The translations under genes were made by a program, and so were the position numbers. A stretch of 64,000 nucleotides of DNA from Pterobdella sp. o SKG-2022 (lineage: Eukaryota > Annelida > Clitellata > Hirudinida > Piscicolidae), in the NCBI GenBank assembly GCA_964035795.1, contig OZ038321.1, positions 25,387,781-25,451,780 on the forward strand, in the 5' to 3' direction. Positions 49,101 to 62,700 of this stretch are shown here, in pieces (positions within the stretch are counted from its first letter, which is position 1; the number at the start of each line of letters is the position of its first letter). The notes beneath the pieces were generated by a model that worked only from the letters and a program-made list of their open reading frames with translations, ran no database searches and was not told the DNA's origin.

Positions 49101-52100
49101 AGAGAACAAAATTGAGAAGGTTACATTGAGATTACTGCGGATAAAGTAACGATTATGAGAGTTAAAGTTACGAGTAATGCTGGTTACAGTAATGAATACA
49201 CACTATTGGTTGAAACTGGAAACATTTCAGGTCGTAAATATAATTACAGCAATTTTCTAGTATTCAATGAACATTTTTGGATTTTGATGAAATCCCTATT
49301 ATTGTGATTAGTGTAAGTTTTTATGACGGCTTCTATAATTTGCTTCCAAGCATTGATTGTGTTTTGCATTTTAAATACTGAAGCATATTTTAAAAAGGGT
49401 TTTTCCTATTTCTATCAGTTTATTTGTTCTTAAAAAGAATAAATGTATTTATGGCGTTATTGCGTATTTTTCAAAGATTTTAACTAATGAACCATTTTGC
49501 TAGTAAAAAGTTTAATAAAAATATAAATGTGATGGAAATTATCAAATATTAGTTTAGCATAACCACATAATTCTAGCTAATGAATATCAACGAGTTTATT
49601 GTTGTTATTTTTTTATTCTTTTTTAATTATTTTTTATTTTCAAGCAATTTCAAAAACTATTTTTAGAAAAATTGAACTGCAGTCAATATAAGTAATTAAT
49701 TTGGCGTTTAAATTTCATTTTAAGCTTATAATTATCGTTCCATACACCGTTATGCACTTCTATTACCTCGTCTTTTCAAGTACTTAACAATAACATAACA
49801 CAAAGTGCCTCTATAAATTGACCTTCGCATTTGCTTTTGAATTACACTATTTCATGAATAGTCAAAGACTCAATTGAATGTAGGAAATTTTTTAACGATC
49901 AGCATATTAAATATGAATGTATCTGGGTGTAAAAAAATAAAAATGAATTAATGAAAATTATAAAATTATTTATTTTTTATTTGATAAAAACATTTAATTC
50001 CCATTTTTTATTTATTTTTGAATTATTAATTAATCAACCAACTTAACCAATTACAATGGCTCGTGTATGATTCTTTAAATTATTGAGTTTGAATACCATA
50101 TCATTGACTATTTATTAATCACACACAGTAAACCCGATCACTAATGATGGTTGAAATATTAAATAATAGAAATAATAAGAATACTTAAAGTGAAAGATGA
50201 ATAATAAAAATGAAAAAATAACATAGAACTATAAAAAAAAATAAAGAACTAATTTAAAACATGAAAAATAAAAAATTAATAATACAAAGAAAAAAAATCT
50301 TTGTCTAACTTCCACAATATCTCGGTTGGTCTTGCTCTCATGAGGGTGGCTGTGCTCAGTGTATTTGATCAGTATCTTGTCCATGTCTGTGGAGGCAAAC
50401 TGGAAGAGTTTGTCAGTGTTGTTGAACATGATGAGAGCGATCTCGCAGTCACACAGCACACTCAACTCATACGCCTTCTTCATCAAGCCGAACTTCCGCT
50501 TGGTGAAGGTTACCTTTGTGTGCATGTTATTATTGCTATTATATTATTATAAATACTAGTATGCATTTTTATTATTTTTCAAATTTATATTTTTTCATCA
50601 ATCTTTAAATTATTTTTGAAAAACATCGGCAGTATGTTTATTTATTAAATTTAAAATTTGATGTTTTTTCTTCAAGGCTTAATTCGTATAATCAAAGGGG
50701 TAAATGTGATAATGCTACTTGGTGGGTTTCAAAAACTTTGTTTTTTCAGCTGATAAGTCGTTAAAAAAAACTTAATTTCTGTAGTTTTCAAGAATAGGTT
50801 TAACTTCTATACCCAGCATCACCAGCATCCACCCCACCTTTCTATGAAACTAAACTCATATTTTTTATACAGTTTTGAAGATTTTGTTGTATCACCAAGT
50901 TACAACTCAGTTTCATGTTGATTTATTTTTTTCATATCAATCACAGTTTAATTTAATGAATTCAGTCATAATGTTATACTATGCACCTCTATCAATATCA
51001 AGACAAAAATGAAATTGATAATGTGAAATAGTATTTATTTGAAAAAATTATGTATCTATTCCTACGAAGGTTTTGAAAATCTTTGAAATATCTCTACTAA
51101 TTGAAAGTTTCAAGAATTGAATATAAAACTTGCAAAAACTAAGATAAAAAAATTCCATAAACTTCACTTCATTTTTCAATCTTGAAGATTTTTATATAAA
51201 ATAATATATCTTGTATTAAACTTGAGGGCTTTAAACATCAATTAGCCAATAATAACTGAAGTATACACAAAAACAAAGGTTCATCAAACAACGAAGCTGT
51301 TCGTTGGCAAACTAGTAAGTACTAACGATCATTGATCTGATAAAGTAAAAATTTGGGTTTATATAAGTGTTTGAGCGAAAATTTGAAGTAAATTTGATTT
51401 AAAGTAAAGTTGATTTTTATATTTAAGTAATTAAAGTAAAACAGAAAGATTTTTTAACTTGAAAGCATGTCCATTAAGAGTTTTGAAGTCATTTATAAAT
51501 GCATTTATAAATTTCTTAATGTTAAAAAGATTTTTAAAATGTTAAAAATATGAATTAATGCATAAGTAAAACTAAAAAATGAAGTAAAAATCAACGCAAA
51601 AACTTTAAAAGCTTGAAGTTTTAAAAATTTAAACAGTCCAGTTTTTAAGTGTTTTGAATCTCACTTGTGTTTTGAAGTTTTGAAACTGATAAAGATTTCA
51701 ATAACTCAAATAAGAATTAATGAAGTGGGAGGTGTATTACAAGGGTTCTTGAGGCTACATTAATGATTGAAAATCCATTAAATAAAAATGAAGATTTTAT
51801 ACCAACGCTTTTGATGATAAACTTAATTGCGTTGGAAACGTTCAACATTTCAAATATTCGAAATATTCCTCAAAACAACACAGATTCACTGCTTATTTTG
51901 GGAGTCTGAGTAAGGTTATTCTCACAAAATCCGCGAAACCTAAACGCTGGTGTACATCACTGACGTCATAAGCATACAAGCAGCTGAAGCTCTTTGACGT
52001 CATTGGCTTCATTCATGTATGCGCTGCTTTGCTTCGAAGGCTGGTACGAGATTCAAAATTTTCATTCAGAAAGTTTTTTTGGTGTTTTGTTTTTTTTTTG

Positions 52101-52793
52101 TATATATTTTTGTTTTTTTTTGTGTTTTGTGTGGGATAGTATGTACTATGAGTTATAAAAAATTATTGCTTCGAATTCAAAATTCAAAAATACTTTTGAC
52201 TTTTGATTCAAAAATATTTTAAAATTTCTAAATTGAAAATATTTATGAACTTCTAAATTAAAATTTTTCATTAACTTTTAAATTAAAAATGTTTTTACAC
52301 TTCTAAATTAAATAAAATCTCATAAGCTCAAAAATTCTTCTAAACTTCTAACTCAAAAGACTTGAAACAATCCAAAACTCAAAAATACTTCTATACTTCT
52401 AAACTAAAAATATTTGTAAACTTCAAACACCAAATACATATAATCTCCTAAAAGCCTAACTCAACAAAAGAAATGATCTTTTATTCTAGGCATTCAATTT
52501 AAGCCTTTTATTCACTCAACCCTCTTGAAACCAATTGAGTTCTCGTCAACATGACACAATAGAAGCTTCAAAAGTGCCAAAGTTCCAATGCTTCGAGACA
52601 AAAATACACTAGACCCACAATCTAACGCTAGATGAATTCCAAAAATATTAAAAATTTTTCCAATTCATTTTCTTATTATTAATAAAAATCCCATAAATTG
52701 AGTTATGAGAGGAGATGTAGTACCTGCCGGTTCCTTTCATCTATGATTTGGGAGATCTTTATCTTCTTGCGTCCCATTGCTTCTCACTGATAC
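46102..52793 (-). CDS. MEF2: Myocyte enhancer factor 2 (MADS-box)
   Basis: MEF2 is a DNA-binding transcription factor of muscle, neuron and mesoderm development. Minus-strand coding exons: 52777-52724, 50513-50310, 48944-48891, 48452-48378, 48089-47733, 47380-47326, 47187-47086, 46951-46102. The first two give the MADS box and MEF2 domain: [18 protein letters not shown], then [20 protein letters not shown] and DIVE. The first exon's acceptor is at 52793, 16 nt before the ATG, implying a 5' UTR exon farther upstream. The last exon has VKPEPLSPP, matching the conserved phospho-sumoyl repression motif of MEF2. One junction is unresolved: the 55-nt exon at 47380 ends in phase 1 (or the 48089 exon in phase 0 if it is skipped), while the exon at 47187 needs phase 2 to connect with the last exon. 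A small exon is missing from my model or isoforms differ. The C-terminal half is Asn/Ser-rich. Confidence 0.9.
48945..50309 (-). other. MEF2 intron, nothing recognised
   Basis: A+T-rich intron between the MEF2-domain exon and the next exon. No coding exon or repeat family recognised. Confidence 0.5.
50514..52723 (-). other. MEF2 first coding intron
   Basis: A 2.2-kb intron that interrupts the MADS box after codon 18, the conserved MEF2 position. Its 5' part (52190-52435) carries a degenerate tandem repeat; otherwise nothing was recognised. Confidence 0.6.
52190..52435. repeat. Degenerate tandem repeat of about 25 bp
   Basis: Successive units resemble CTTCTAAATTAAAAATATTT with indels, spaced about 25 bp apart, with some longer spacings. 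Visible starts are at about 52249, 52274, 52299, 52339 and 52396. Confidence 0.6.
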
Positions 52794-53320
52794 CTGAGAT
52801 TCATTAGGCATTAATTAATGCTTCAGCTTTTATGTTTGTTTTTTTATCTTTAATTATTAATTTGTATTTTGTCCAATCTTTTATTTGTTTTCGATGGTTA
52901 TTTGTTTTTATTTTTTAAATATAATTTTTTTAGATTTTGTTCAAATAATTATATATATTTGATATGTTTGTATGTGTATTTTCAAAACAATTTTAGTAAT
53001 TTATTACATTTCATAATTTAAGTTGTTTGTAATTTTATTCTATTTTGTGAAATATTTTTTCTAACACGTCAATAATTTAGAATTTTTCTCATTATATATT
53101 CTCATTGAGAAATTTTCTAAAAATAAAACTGAAATTTTTCTCGTTTTTTAAATTATTTTTTCATTTTGAGCAATAATTGTTTGCTTAATTTTTTTTGGCC
53201 AATCAGTGTAGTGGTAGTATTATTAGTTTTTGTAGTTGTAGGTTGCTGTGGGCGTAATAGTATTGGTATCAGAATTAATAATAGTAGCAGTAGAAAAATT
53301 AATAGGAAAAGGTTCAAGGG

Positions 53321-53352
53321 GAAGTAGTAGTAGTAGTAGTAATAGTAGTAGT
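53321..53352. repeat. AGT microsatellite
   Basis: Six or more AGT units followed by AATAGTAGTAGT, in a region already rich in AGT and TAG words. Confidence 0.85.
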
Positions 53353-55884
53353 CAAATTTATATAATACAAACGCAAACTTTTATCCTAATTGATAGTGCT
53401 TGACTGATAACGAACCACAACTATCATCTTTTTAACAACGCATTTAAAAGCTGGCATTCAAACTGACATATGTGGAAAGAAGCAATCAAAATATATAAAA
53501 ACAATAAGCTCTTGTAATTAATATTTCATTTGCTTTATTCAATTCTAAACGTGATGTGATGTTGTGTATGAAATAAAAATTAAAATATCAAGAGTTTTTT
53601 ATAGAAGCCAGCTTTATGGAAATAGCTACACAAATAGGAGCATTTTGCATATTCATGGGAACGTGGGAGGGAAAACGTAAGAATTCGAAAAGTTCATTTC
53701 CCTTTTTTTATATTTTTTTGAATAGGAGCAAACAAACATTGTTTATGCGATTCAAAAAATCGATGCTTTGTTTTCAATTGTCGGTGGTGTTTAGAGTTTG
53801 AATTCTTTTTTTCTGATAATAAAAATTCTATGTAATTCTTCAAAAAATTTAAATTTCTAAAATTCAATTGGAAAGAATTTACAACGAAATGTTATTTTTT
53901 TCCTGCCATTTGCTATTTCCCATCACTCCCACGTCATAAACAATCTTACTCATCACCAAACAATATCACCATTACAAGCAGTTATCAGTTATAATCATAA
54001 TAGTATCGTTCTCTAATTCTAAGACTTGTTACTCCACTGCTATAGCCCTAAACTCAGACGGCCATTTTGAAGATAGCATTCAGACTGGATCGATTGTGAA
54101 AATATGGTGCTTGGCCATTGATCTCGCTTAAAAATAATTTCTTTTCGCGGTCAATTCGATACTTCTACGCACGTTTTAATTGCATTTTATTACGTTTCAA
54201 ATAACTAAGATTTTTATTTAAGAAAAGTTGGTGTTATTGGAAGATTTGAAAATAAATATGAACATCTTTTCACCTTTTTCTTTGTTTTTCTTGCAGGTAA
54301 TAACAACAAAAATATTCAAACAATTTATTAAAAGTTTTCAACAAATACTTTCAGAATGCAATTACCAGATAAAATCTACACAAAACTGTCTATTATATAT
54401 GCTTTTTTTGGTCAAAACTCTTCTGAGAGCATTTTTATATAAGTACCGTTTGGATTTTTTTGAACATTTTAATGCTCTATATATGTTTCTTTCATTATAC
54501 ATATATAACAATGCTACCCATGTTACGCACATATGCATTGCTTCGACGCTTGTGTTGTATGGCTCATATGCTGTGTTCATGTTTATCAGGGAGTTGAAAT
54601 GAAAAATTGGTTTTGAATAAAATTTTTTAAGTCTGTGTTTTTTCGTTGTTTCACCTAGGATGAATCACCAAGTAACTTATAGGTTTTTTTTAGTTTTATT
54701 CAGTGCAAACTTGATAGTATTTAGAGGTGTTCTTCATTATTTTTTATTCGTAATTATAAGATTTTATGGCAAAAAAGTCACCAGAAGTATTTTTACCTTA
54801 AAATCCCTCCCATTAGATCATCAGGCGATATTAGCTTTATGGAACTTTACGTCTTAGAAACATTTTTTTTCAAGCTAATTTCATGTAAATTACAATATTT
54901 TTCGCAAATTTTAAAAATATAACTATCGAGTAAAATTTACTTTCAGAAATAACAAATTATCATTAAAAACATGAAATGTTTTAATGGAGTATTGAATTTC
55001 GTAAAAAACCAAAAAGAACTTACACCTTTTGATTTCATGTACCCTAAGACCCCTCATATGACGAGTAGAAGCATTGATTTAAAAAGTATCAAATTGTCAA
55101 ACTTCAATCTTTATTAAACCAAACAAAAACTACAATGCCGCTAAATTCACTTAATGATTTTTTAAATTGTATAATACTTAATGGTTATGGAAATTAAAGA
55201 GTTACTAAGATAAGAATTTTTAAAATTACATAGAATCTGACACTTGAATTTGGTCAAGTGTCTGCTTCGATGTCCCAAAATAAGGCCAAAGTTGTATCGC
55301 AATTATGTGTAAATTTTTATGAATTTTTATTAAGAAGGATATATGAATTCCAATGCTGAAAGCAATTTTAACGTCTTTAAATCCACGTTATTGGACTTTT
55401 CGATACTGTAGAACCAAATAGTATAGGAATGAATTTGTTGTAAGAGTTGAAATCACAAATATGATGGAAAATTAGCAGTCAATATTAACAACCAGGCTTG
55501 AGAATGAGCCTTTAAAGTCTGAATAAACCAACAGACATTCGAAAAAGAACCAAAAAAATTTTGAAGCCTAAATTCTATGAAAAACCCTCAGCATTTGAGT
55601 AGCACTGGGTTGTGTGGAGGTTTCATCCAACTTCACAAAGACTTTTCAAAAATCTAAGTTTTTTGATGAAAGTCTGAGCAGTAAAAGGTAAAGTCAGACT
55701 TTAATCCATCAGAATGTACCCACACTCTGTGGAGCAATAATTAAGTTTCATAATGAAAATAAGGAAGATTCATGAAAGTTCTGAATTTTTCAAAGTTTCA
55801 AATGCTTATATTCACGCTGACGAAACTCATTCAAAACAAAAAATAATTTTTAAAAATAAGTTTAAAAGAATTCACTGCCTCTTA

Positions 55885-55962
55885 GCTTGCGGCAACTGCT
55901 TTATAGTAAGTATCTGGGCTTGTCACGGGGAAGACCGGGGTTCAATTCCTTGCAAGCGGCTA
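55885..55962 (+). pseudogene. tRNA-Asp-like pseudogene or SINE head
   Basis: TATAGTAAGTATC, then CTTGTCACG with a GTC anticodon, then GACCGGGGTTCAATTCC closely follow tRNA-Asp(GTC) from the A box to the B box. The anticodon stem is damaged (CTGGG where CCCCG is expected) and the acceptor arms of a normal tRNA-Asp do not pair. A different pairing, GCTTGC with GCAAGC, brackets the unit. It is a decayed tRNA-Asp copy or the 5' part of a tRNA-derived SINE, not a working tRNA. Confidence 0.6.
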
Positions 55963-57872
55963 GAGATTCAAAAGGCTGGAGGCCTCGAGCGTGTGCATGC
56001 GGCCTTTCAAAATGTTAAACTTGCAGTGAAGTTTTAAATTAATATTGAAAATAATTTTCAAAAAATAAATCGATTTGAAATAAAGGCGTGATTTCTAAAT
56101 TAATTTTGAGTTATGAATTTTTGTATTTACAAACTTGATAATTCTCTAGTGCCAAACTTATGATGTGTCTTATAGGTTAAACATTGCTTCCAAAATCCCA
56201 TGACACCATGCAAGTTCGTTTATTGAAAGTAAAATCTCCTAAATGCGGTGAAACCTTCACGGGAAAATTTGATCTTAGGATGTATTATTTTTAAAAAAAT
56301 TTTTAGTAAAAGTTTGTTACTTCTTCGCATTTAAATTCATGTTATTTTATATGCGTTTCAGTGTGTTCTATAAAACTTGCTTTTCTTATACTCCATTACT
56401 CCATTGCTTTTGTCGGTCTCCTCCTTCATTAACGTATAATATCATCTATTCATATTAATATAACTTTTTTATTTAATTAAATTTATTCCATAAAATTTTG
56501 ATTGATGATTTTATTGTCTTAATATTTCATTTACATGCGATTTGAAATTATTTTGTATCATGGTAATACCTGACAGTTGACTAAGAGGTTCCTAAAAAAC
56601 TGAAATTGACTAATTAATTCTTCGAGAAGTCCTTTCCTTGAAATACCAAACTTTTTGTGACAACCATGAGTGTTATTGACAATAATTAGTGGTGTCAATT
56701 TATAATTTTTTTGAATAAATTACTGAATGTGAAATGTTTCTTCTTAGAAATAATATGATGTTTTCAAATATCTGAACGATTCAAGAGAGATTCTATACAA
56801 GTTCCTACATTAGACTATATTATCGATATAATTTCAAGAATAACAAAGTAAATTTAATGAACTTGTGATTCTATTAACTGCAAAAATATTATTTGGCATG
56901 AATAGGGAGGTGGGTATGTGTTGTAGTTAGAGGGTAGATGGGAAAGTATGGCTTCTAAATTGGTGTGTAAAAGGTTTAAACTATAGGGATCTGATAATGA
57001 AGATATGATGAGTGGTGTAGAAATACTGGTTAGAAAAGATTCATGTGAGTAGGATATCAAATGGGGTAATGGTATTTTTAGTAAATAGCTTGTAAAAAAA
57101 GTTTGTGCTTATGTGCCACAATAAGGAAAATCAGTAAATTTAAAAAAAAATTATGAAGAGATGGCTAGAGGGTGTGGAGTGGAAAAGAAAAACGATGTTT
57201 TGATTGTTTGGTAGATATCAATGAACACATTGGTGAAGAGGTTGATAGGTTTTTAAGGTGATCATGGAGGTTCTGAAATAGGCAAGAGGAAGGTGGGAGA
57301 TTTAATATAAAAATTTTAAATTGATTTCAGTGTAAAATTTAGTTTTAAAAATAGAAAGGTTTCATTTAGTGAAGGAAATAGTAAAACAAAGAAAGATTTC
57401 ATGCTGATAAGAGGCAGAGAAAGTTCTTGAAGGATACAAGAATAACTGGAGATGGTTTTAGATGAAAAATAAAGTAGTTCAACATAGCTGTCCCAAAAAA
57501 TAGAAAAACTTAAGTGATGATTTAAAGACAAATATTTTGACGAGAGTTGGAGAAGATGAAACGATCGAAGTTTTTCACACTCGTTTTCATTTATAAGATG
57601 GCGTTAAAAATTGTGATAGATTAAATGATACAATTGTTGAAAATTTAAAGCAAGAAAAACTATTTTATCAATCAAATTTCTCAACAAGTCATAAATAATG
57701 CTGTTGACTTGTATTGTTGATTAACTCATCCAATGTTGTAGACCATTTGTTCAATGTTTTAGAACCCTCACAGAGAATGTTGTCTTGAGAATTTAAATTT
57801 TGAATCATACAAACACGAATATCTGGCTTTTTAATTTTTATGAAGCTTTCTGATATGTTCTGTATCATTTGC

Positions 57873-57915
57873 TACCTGATGATGATATAGAATATATCGA
57901 AAGGCTTCGTCAAAA
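57873..57915 (+). repeat. Dispersed hammerhead-like repeat, copy F
   Basis: Reads CTGATGATGATATAGAATATATCGAAA in two parts: CTGATGA is the exact hammerhead core box and is followed by a short hairpin and CGAAAGGCTTCGTC. This is the copy closest to a canonical hammerhead core. Confidence 0.65.
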
Positions 57916-58274
57916 TAAAAAATCAAATACTCGTTTTTATATTGGCGGTTTTGAGGCTTATAAAATTCACTTCATAAAAATTTAAACTCTTAATTAATAA
58001 AAAACAAATTTATTTTTTACAAGCATTATAATTTTACTACATTCTTTTGATCAAAAGTTTCCAAGAATTTACTGCATCGTTCCCGTCCGTTATACTATTC
58101 CATCAACAAAGTGGTTTAGACATAAGAAAAGGTTTTATCAAACTTTACGTTTAGTTTCAAAAACTTAGAAGAATGATAAAAAAACTATGATGATTTGGTA
58201 TTTATCACTTTTAATTTTCACATTAGTACTAAAATAACTTTAAAATACAACAGTTAAAAAAATATTGAATGTAA

Positions 58275-58645
<371 letters not shown>

Positions 58646-58842
58646 GTTTACGGAAAGACGAAAATACGAAATAAATTTTTGTTGACATAGTATAGGCAAA
58701 ATTTAGCATTTGTTTTAGTTACTAAATTATCAGTAAACTATATATAATTAATTTTGAAAATGAAAATATTAATACAAAAAAAATTTAATTTATATAATTT
58801 ACAAATATGTTGCTAAATCGCAACTTTAGTTTGCATGTCGAA
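58646..58842. promoter_or_regulatory. Shared promoter interval of POLR2L and Jagunal
   Basis: 197 bp separate the two divergent start codons, which implies a bidirectional promoter for two housekeeping genes. The sequence is A+T-rich with ACTATATATAATT near 58737-58750; no specific factor site is clear. Confidence 0.5.
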
Positions 58843-59479
58843 ATGGCTACGATGGGTGGTGTTAGGCCCGCAGGGTCAGATGGAACTGATTATCTTCACA
58901 GAGAAAGAGTGGCAAGCCATTATCAAACGAGGTATTCAGAAATCACCAAAACTCATTTGAAAGATTTTTCAAACCTAACAACTAAATTTCAGTGCAGCTA
59001 ATAAAAGTCGTTTCAAATGGACAATCTATATTCACTTCCTTTTGGCTCTTCTCATGATAGCAAGACTTTCGGTTAGTATTTTCGTATTCGTGAACATAAG
59101 ACCACCTAGTTTTCTTCAAAAACTGAGACTGCCAAGAGCATCAACATGGGAATATGTCTGGTTGGTTAGCGTTGTAGCTGACATTTTTGGGTTGTTTTCA
59201 TTAAGAAAGAACAGATATGTTTTGATGCAACAATTTTTGATAGGTTGGGTTGTATTTGGTCTAGGTCCTGTGGTTTATGGCATGTATAGTTTATTTGACG
59301 AGCTTATGGATTACTGGAACACAAGAGAAACAAAGAAATTATTTATGGGATTTTCGGTTGTTGTATTATGGAATATGTTTTTAGTAGTGGCATTTCAATT
59401 GCATTTATTTGGAGTGTGGTTTTCTTGGAAACTATTAAGGGCTTGGAAGCCTAAAGCTGTTAAAAAGAAAACTGGCTGA
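58843..59479 (+). CDS. JAGN1: Jagunal homologue (ER membrane protein)
   Basis: Jagunal is an endoplasmic reticulum membrane protein of the early secretory pathway: it acts in ER reorganisation and vesicle traffic in Drosophila oocytes and in neutrophil granule formation in humans. Exons: 58843-58931 and 58993-59479, joining in phase to 191 residues (human has 183). The N-terminus MATMGGVRPAGSDGTDYLHR and ERVASHYQTS is the family's most conserved part. Four hydrophobic segments follow, beginning YIHFLLALLMIARLSV, WEYVWLVSVVADIFGLFSL, FLIGWVVFGLGPVVYG and LFMGFSVVVLWNMFLVV. The tail ends KAVKKKTG, a Lys-rich end compatible with ER retention. An in-frame ATG 12 codons upstream (58807) is possible, but the chosen ATG gives the conserved N-terminus. 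Confidence 0.95.
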
Positions 59480-59793
59480 ATATAATTCACTTTTTGATCA
59501 TCACTTCAATTATTTAAAGTACTCCTATAATTATTGAATAGATTGTAGATTATTAATTTTATGCAATCTTGAACCATACTTTAGAGTGAAACTTAACTGT
59601 TTTTGAAGCTTTTTCAGGTTTTCATGGTGTCATGTGTGATTTTAAAATTAACTTTCAACACTGTTATTTTAAATTTTATTGATAATGTTTTGATATTATT
59701 CAATAGATTTAAAACAGGTTTTAAAATATTGCATTTTTAATAAAAATAGATGAAACAATGGGTTAAAGCTTGGAACTTACACAAAAAAAACAC
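59480..59793. other. Convergent 3' ends of Jagunal and EXT2
   Basis: About 310 bp between the stop codons of two convergent genes. An AATAAA at about 59738-59743 would serve Jagunal. Nothing else was recognised. Confidence 0.5.
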
Positions 59794-62700
59794 TCACAGA
59801 CCACCTAAGTCATTAAAACGCCTGAAATCATGAGGTGGGAAAGGATCTTTGTATAAGAGAGGGTCTGCGCGATATTCTACAGTAACAAGGGGTGGTTTTG
59901 TGAGGTTGAAAAATTTAACAAAATGGTTTATACAATTGGATCGTTCTATCATATGTTCAGTTATGGTCGATGATTGGGTATAGTTTGTACAATTAAAGCA
60001 TTTGAAACGTTGTTTGGCACTGATTTTGATAGGGGGTTGTCTTGAAAACTGTGAAACCATGAAGTTGAACAGTATATCCTCGCAATTCATTCTGTTGTCT
60101 ACCCACTCAATGAGCTCCTCTGGTAAGCTTACAGTGTACAAGTAACTGTAGTGCTGTTGATGAGGTTAAGATGAATAAATGCTTTGAATTGACACATTTA
60201 GTAGGATAAAATAAAAAAATGACATAAGTTGTTCAACATAGTGAAAACTGAAATTTTAATAAACTTCTAATATATTGTTTGTTAAATAAGAACTTGATAA
60301 CTCTCAGGAAATATGAAATATGTTGAGTATATTGATTAGTAAGTAAAAAAACTAAGTATTTAATAAACTAAATACAAAAAGCTTTTCATAAGAGATGTCA
60401 AATTCTTAAATGAGATTGATTAGCCTACAACGAAATAGGCATTCTCGTGAAACATAATAAAACTAACTAGAATTTATTCAACCAAATGAGTGAAATACTG
60501 TTTATAGCACGCAAAGACCTTGTGGTAGAAGGCGGCAGCAGTGAGGACCATAGACAAGGATGACACCCATTCAGACTCATACCTCCATTCCTTCTTCCGC
60601 TTGTCATATACATGCAGGCGGGAAAGGAATCCTACTATCTTGTCTGGGTGCTCACACCATGTCTGTGTGGATGTGGTGTTTAGATCCTTGTGGTTTTGTA
60701 AAAGATTTCTAAGTGACTATATCTAGTTGTAGTTTGATGAAAAATTCTTTATCAATATTATGCCAACTATTTTATTTAAATATACTCCTACTCAATGCAG
60801 CTTGAAGAACAATTAAAAAATATTGTGAACCTGGAATGCAAATTCTATTTCATCATTGGTCAGTGTCAAAATATCGTCATCCAATGAAAACATAGCCTCC
60901 GTTTCAATTTCTTTGTAAGGAAAAAATCTTTGGGTGATTAGTAATATTGTCGTTATGATTTTATGATAACATCAACATAATATGCTAGTAGTGGCCTAGA
61001 AACTCGAAGTTCATGCAACTATAATCACATTTATAATTGTATTGTATGATGGGATTTAAAAATGATATAGTTAAACAGTTAAAGTGATAATCTATCAAAA
61101 AACATACTATTTATAGAATATTCATATATATATCTAATTAATTCTTATAGTTAACCATCTTGCACAACCTATTGCTGAGTTTATTAGAGGAGGTCCTTAT
61201 GACTTTGATGGGCTTGGGCGTTCGTGGCCAGGATGCCCCTGGTAATCAATTCATAACTGACGTCAATATAACCATTTTTTTTTTATGTTATATCATATAT
61301 AACCTAAGCCGCTGTTTATGCAATATATAGCTTTGAAATAACTGTTAAGCGCTTAACTCCCACATCGATGGTGTTTTAAATAAAAACAGAGATATTGTGA
61401 ATAATTAGCCTCTGAAAATGTGAATTTGTAAAATATATCGAGAACCTTCATCTTAATAACAAATTTAAATATTATCGTGTTTTGATGATTCACAAAATAC
61501 AGTCTTTTAAACGTCAGAATGCTTTTTTTAAGCAAAACTGCTTTGCGATGCTACGCTCAGTCTTACAATATCAAGGCAAGATACCCTGCACCACAAAACA
61601 TGGTAGAAAGTCTACATTACATTAAACATGGTAAAGATTCTGCATCGCATAAAACAGGTTGGAAATAAAGAATATGAACCTGAAGGTGGGTCTTTATCTT
61701 GGTTGTTCCACACTATGACTATCTTCACGAGACTTGGTACCGCAGATAACTATGGAGGATTAGAGCGGGTAGGAATATAAAATATATGAATTGCTTTATT
61801 ATAAAAAACGCAGATAAATGGATGCATAGATAAGTACACATGTATATAAATGAATCTATAGATGGTACGAAGAATTTTTGTTATTTCGGACTTAATTACC
61901 AAAGTGAAATAATTGACTATATAATGCATATAAAGCCATTTTAATAATGTCTGTATAAACTGATTGACTAAAAGTGAGATCTTTGAATGGCCACATGATA
62001 GAAAAAACTTGATTGATTGTCCAATAATCAGACTGTTTGACTGGTCATATAAAGTAAGATCTGTATAAGAAAGCAAAGTAGATAATAGAACAAAAAAAGC
62101 GAAGCTTATCTCAAAAGACCACACATTATCAAGTAAAAATCTGCACGTCTTTGATTGAGATGAATATATTTTTTGTGTTTTCATTTAATTGTACTTTCCA
62201 TAATAATCTAAATCAGCTATTTTACCTGTTTGATGAGGGTGTAGAGGGAGGTGGTGCGGTCGTAAGTAAGGATGACAGCAGTAAAGCCTCGAGAAGCTGG
62301 TGCGGTAAAGGGGAGGAAGACTGGTGGTTGCTGTCTAGGCTTTGGAGGTTTATAAAGTATGGTTCATGAATTATTATAATGTGTATGTATGACTATGTTA
62401 AATGTAGATTCGAAATCTTCATGGATTATGAGTTCAAACGAGAGATTTTTTTAAAATCTGTTAATAGGAAACTTAATACTAATATATTTAAAAATTGATA
62501 TTAATAATAATAACAATAAAAAAAATAAAAAGATGATAAATAATTCAATCGTGATTCATAATGAGTTACATTGTAAATTACCCACTGCCTTGAGCATTGA
62601 AAATAAATTTTGAAATACTGTAACGTTAATACCAATACAAAGCAATATAAACAACAAAAATAATTGATCACAGTAAAAATAATAACAATACTACTACTAC

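Larger units (their letters stand above)
52794..58274. other. Large intergenic region upstream of MEF2
   Basis: About 5.5 kb with no supported coding gene. It probably contains the MEF2 promoter and 5' UTR exon(s); a YY1-type site (AAAATGGCC on the minus strand) is at about 54059-54068. Other contents are an AGT microsatellite at 53321-53352, a tRNA-Asp-like sequence at 55885-55962, a stretch with Ser/Leu/Pro-rich open minus-strand frames at 56854-57590, and a copy of the dispersed repeat at 57873. The 124-codon open frame at 54228-54602 matches nothing known. Confidence 0.5.

Noticed and set aside
54228..54602. 124-codon open frame with hydrophobic segments
   Set aside because: No splice partners, no family resemblance, and composition typical of A+T-rich non-coding sequence.
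60345..60420. Possible tenth copy of the dispersed repeat (ATGAAAAGCTTTTTG on the minus strand)
   Set aside because: Only the GAAAAGCTT part matches and the upstream TTGATGA box is missing.
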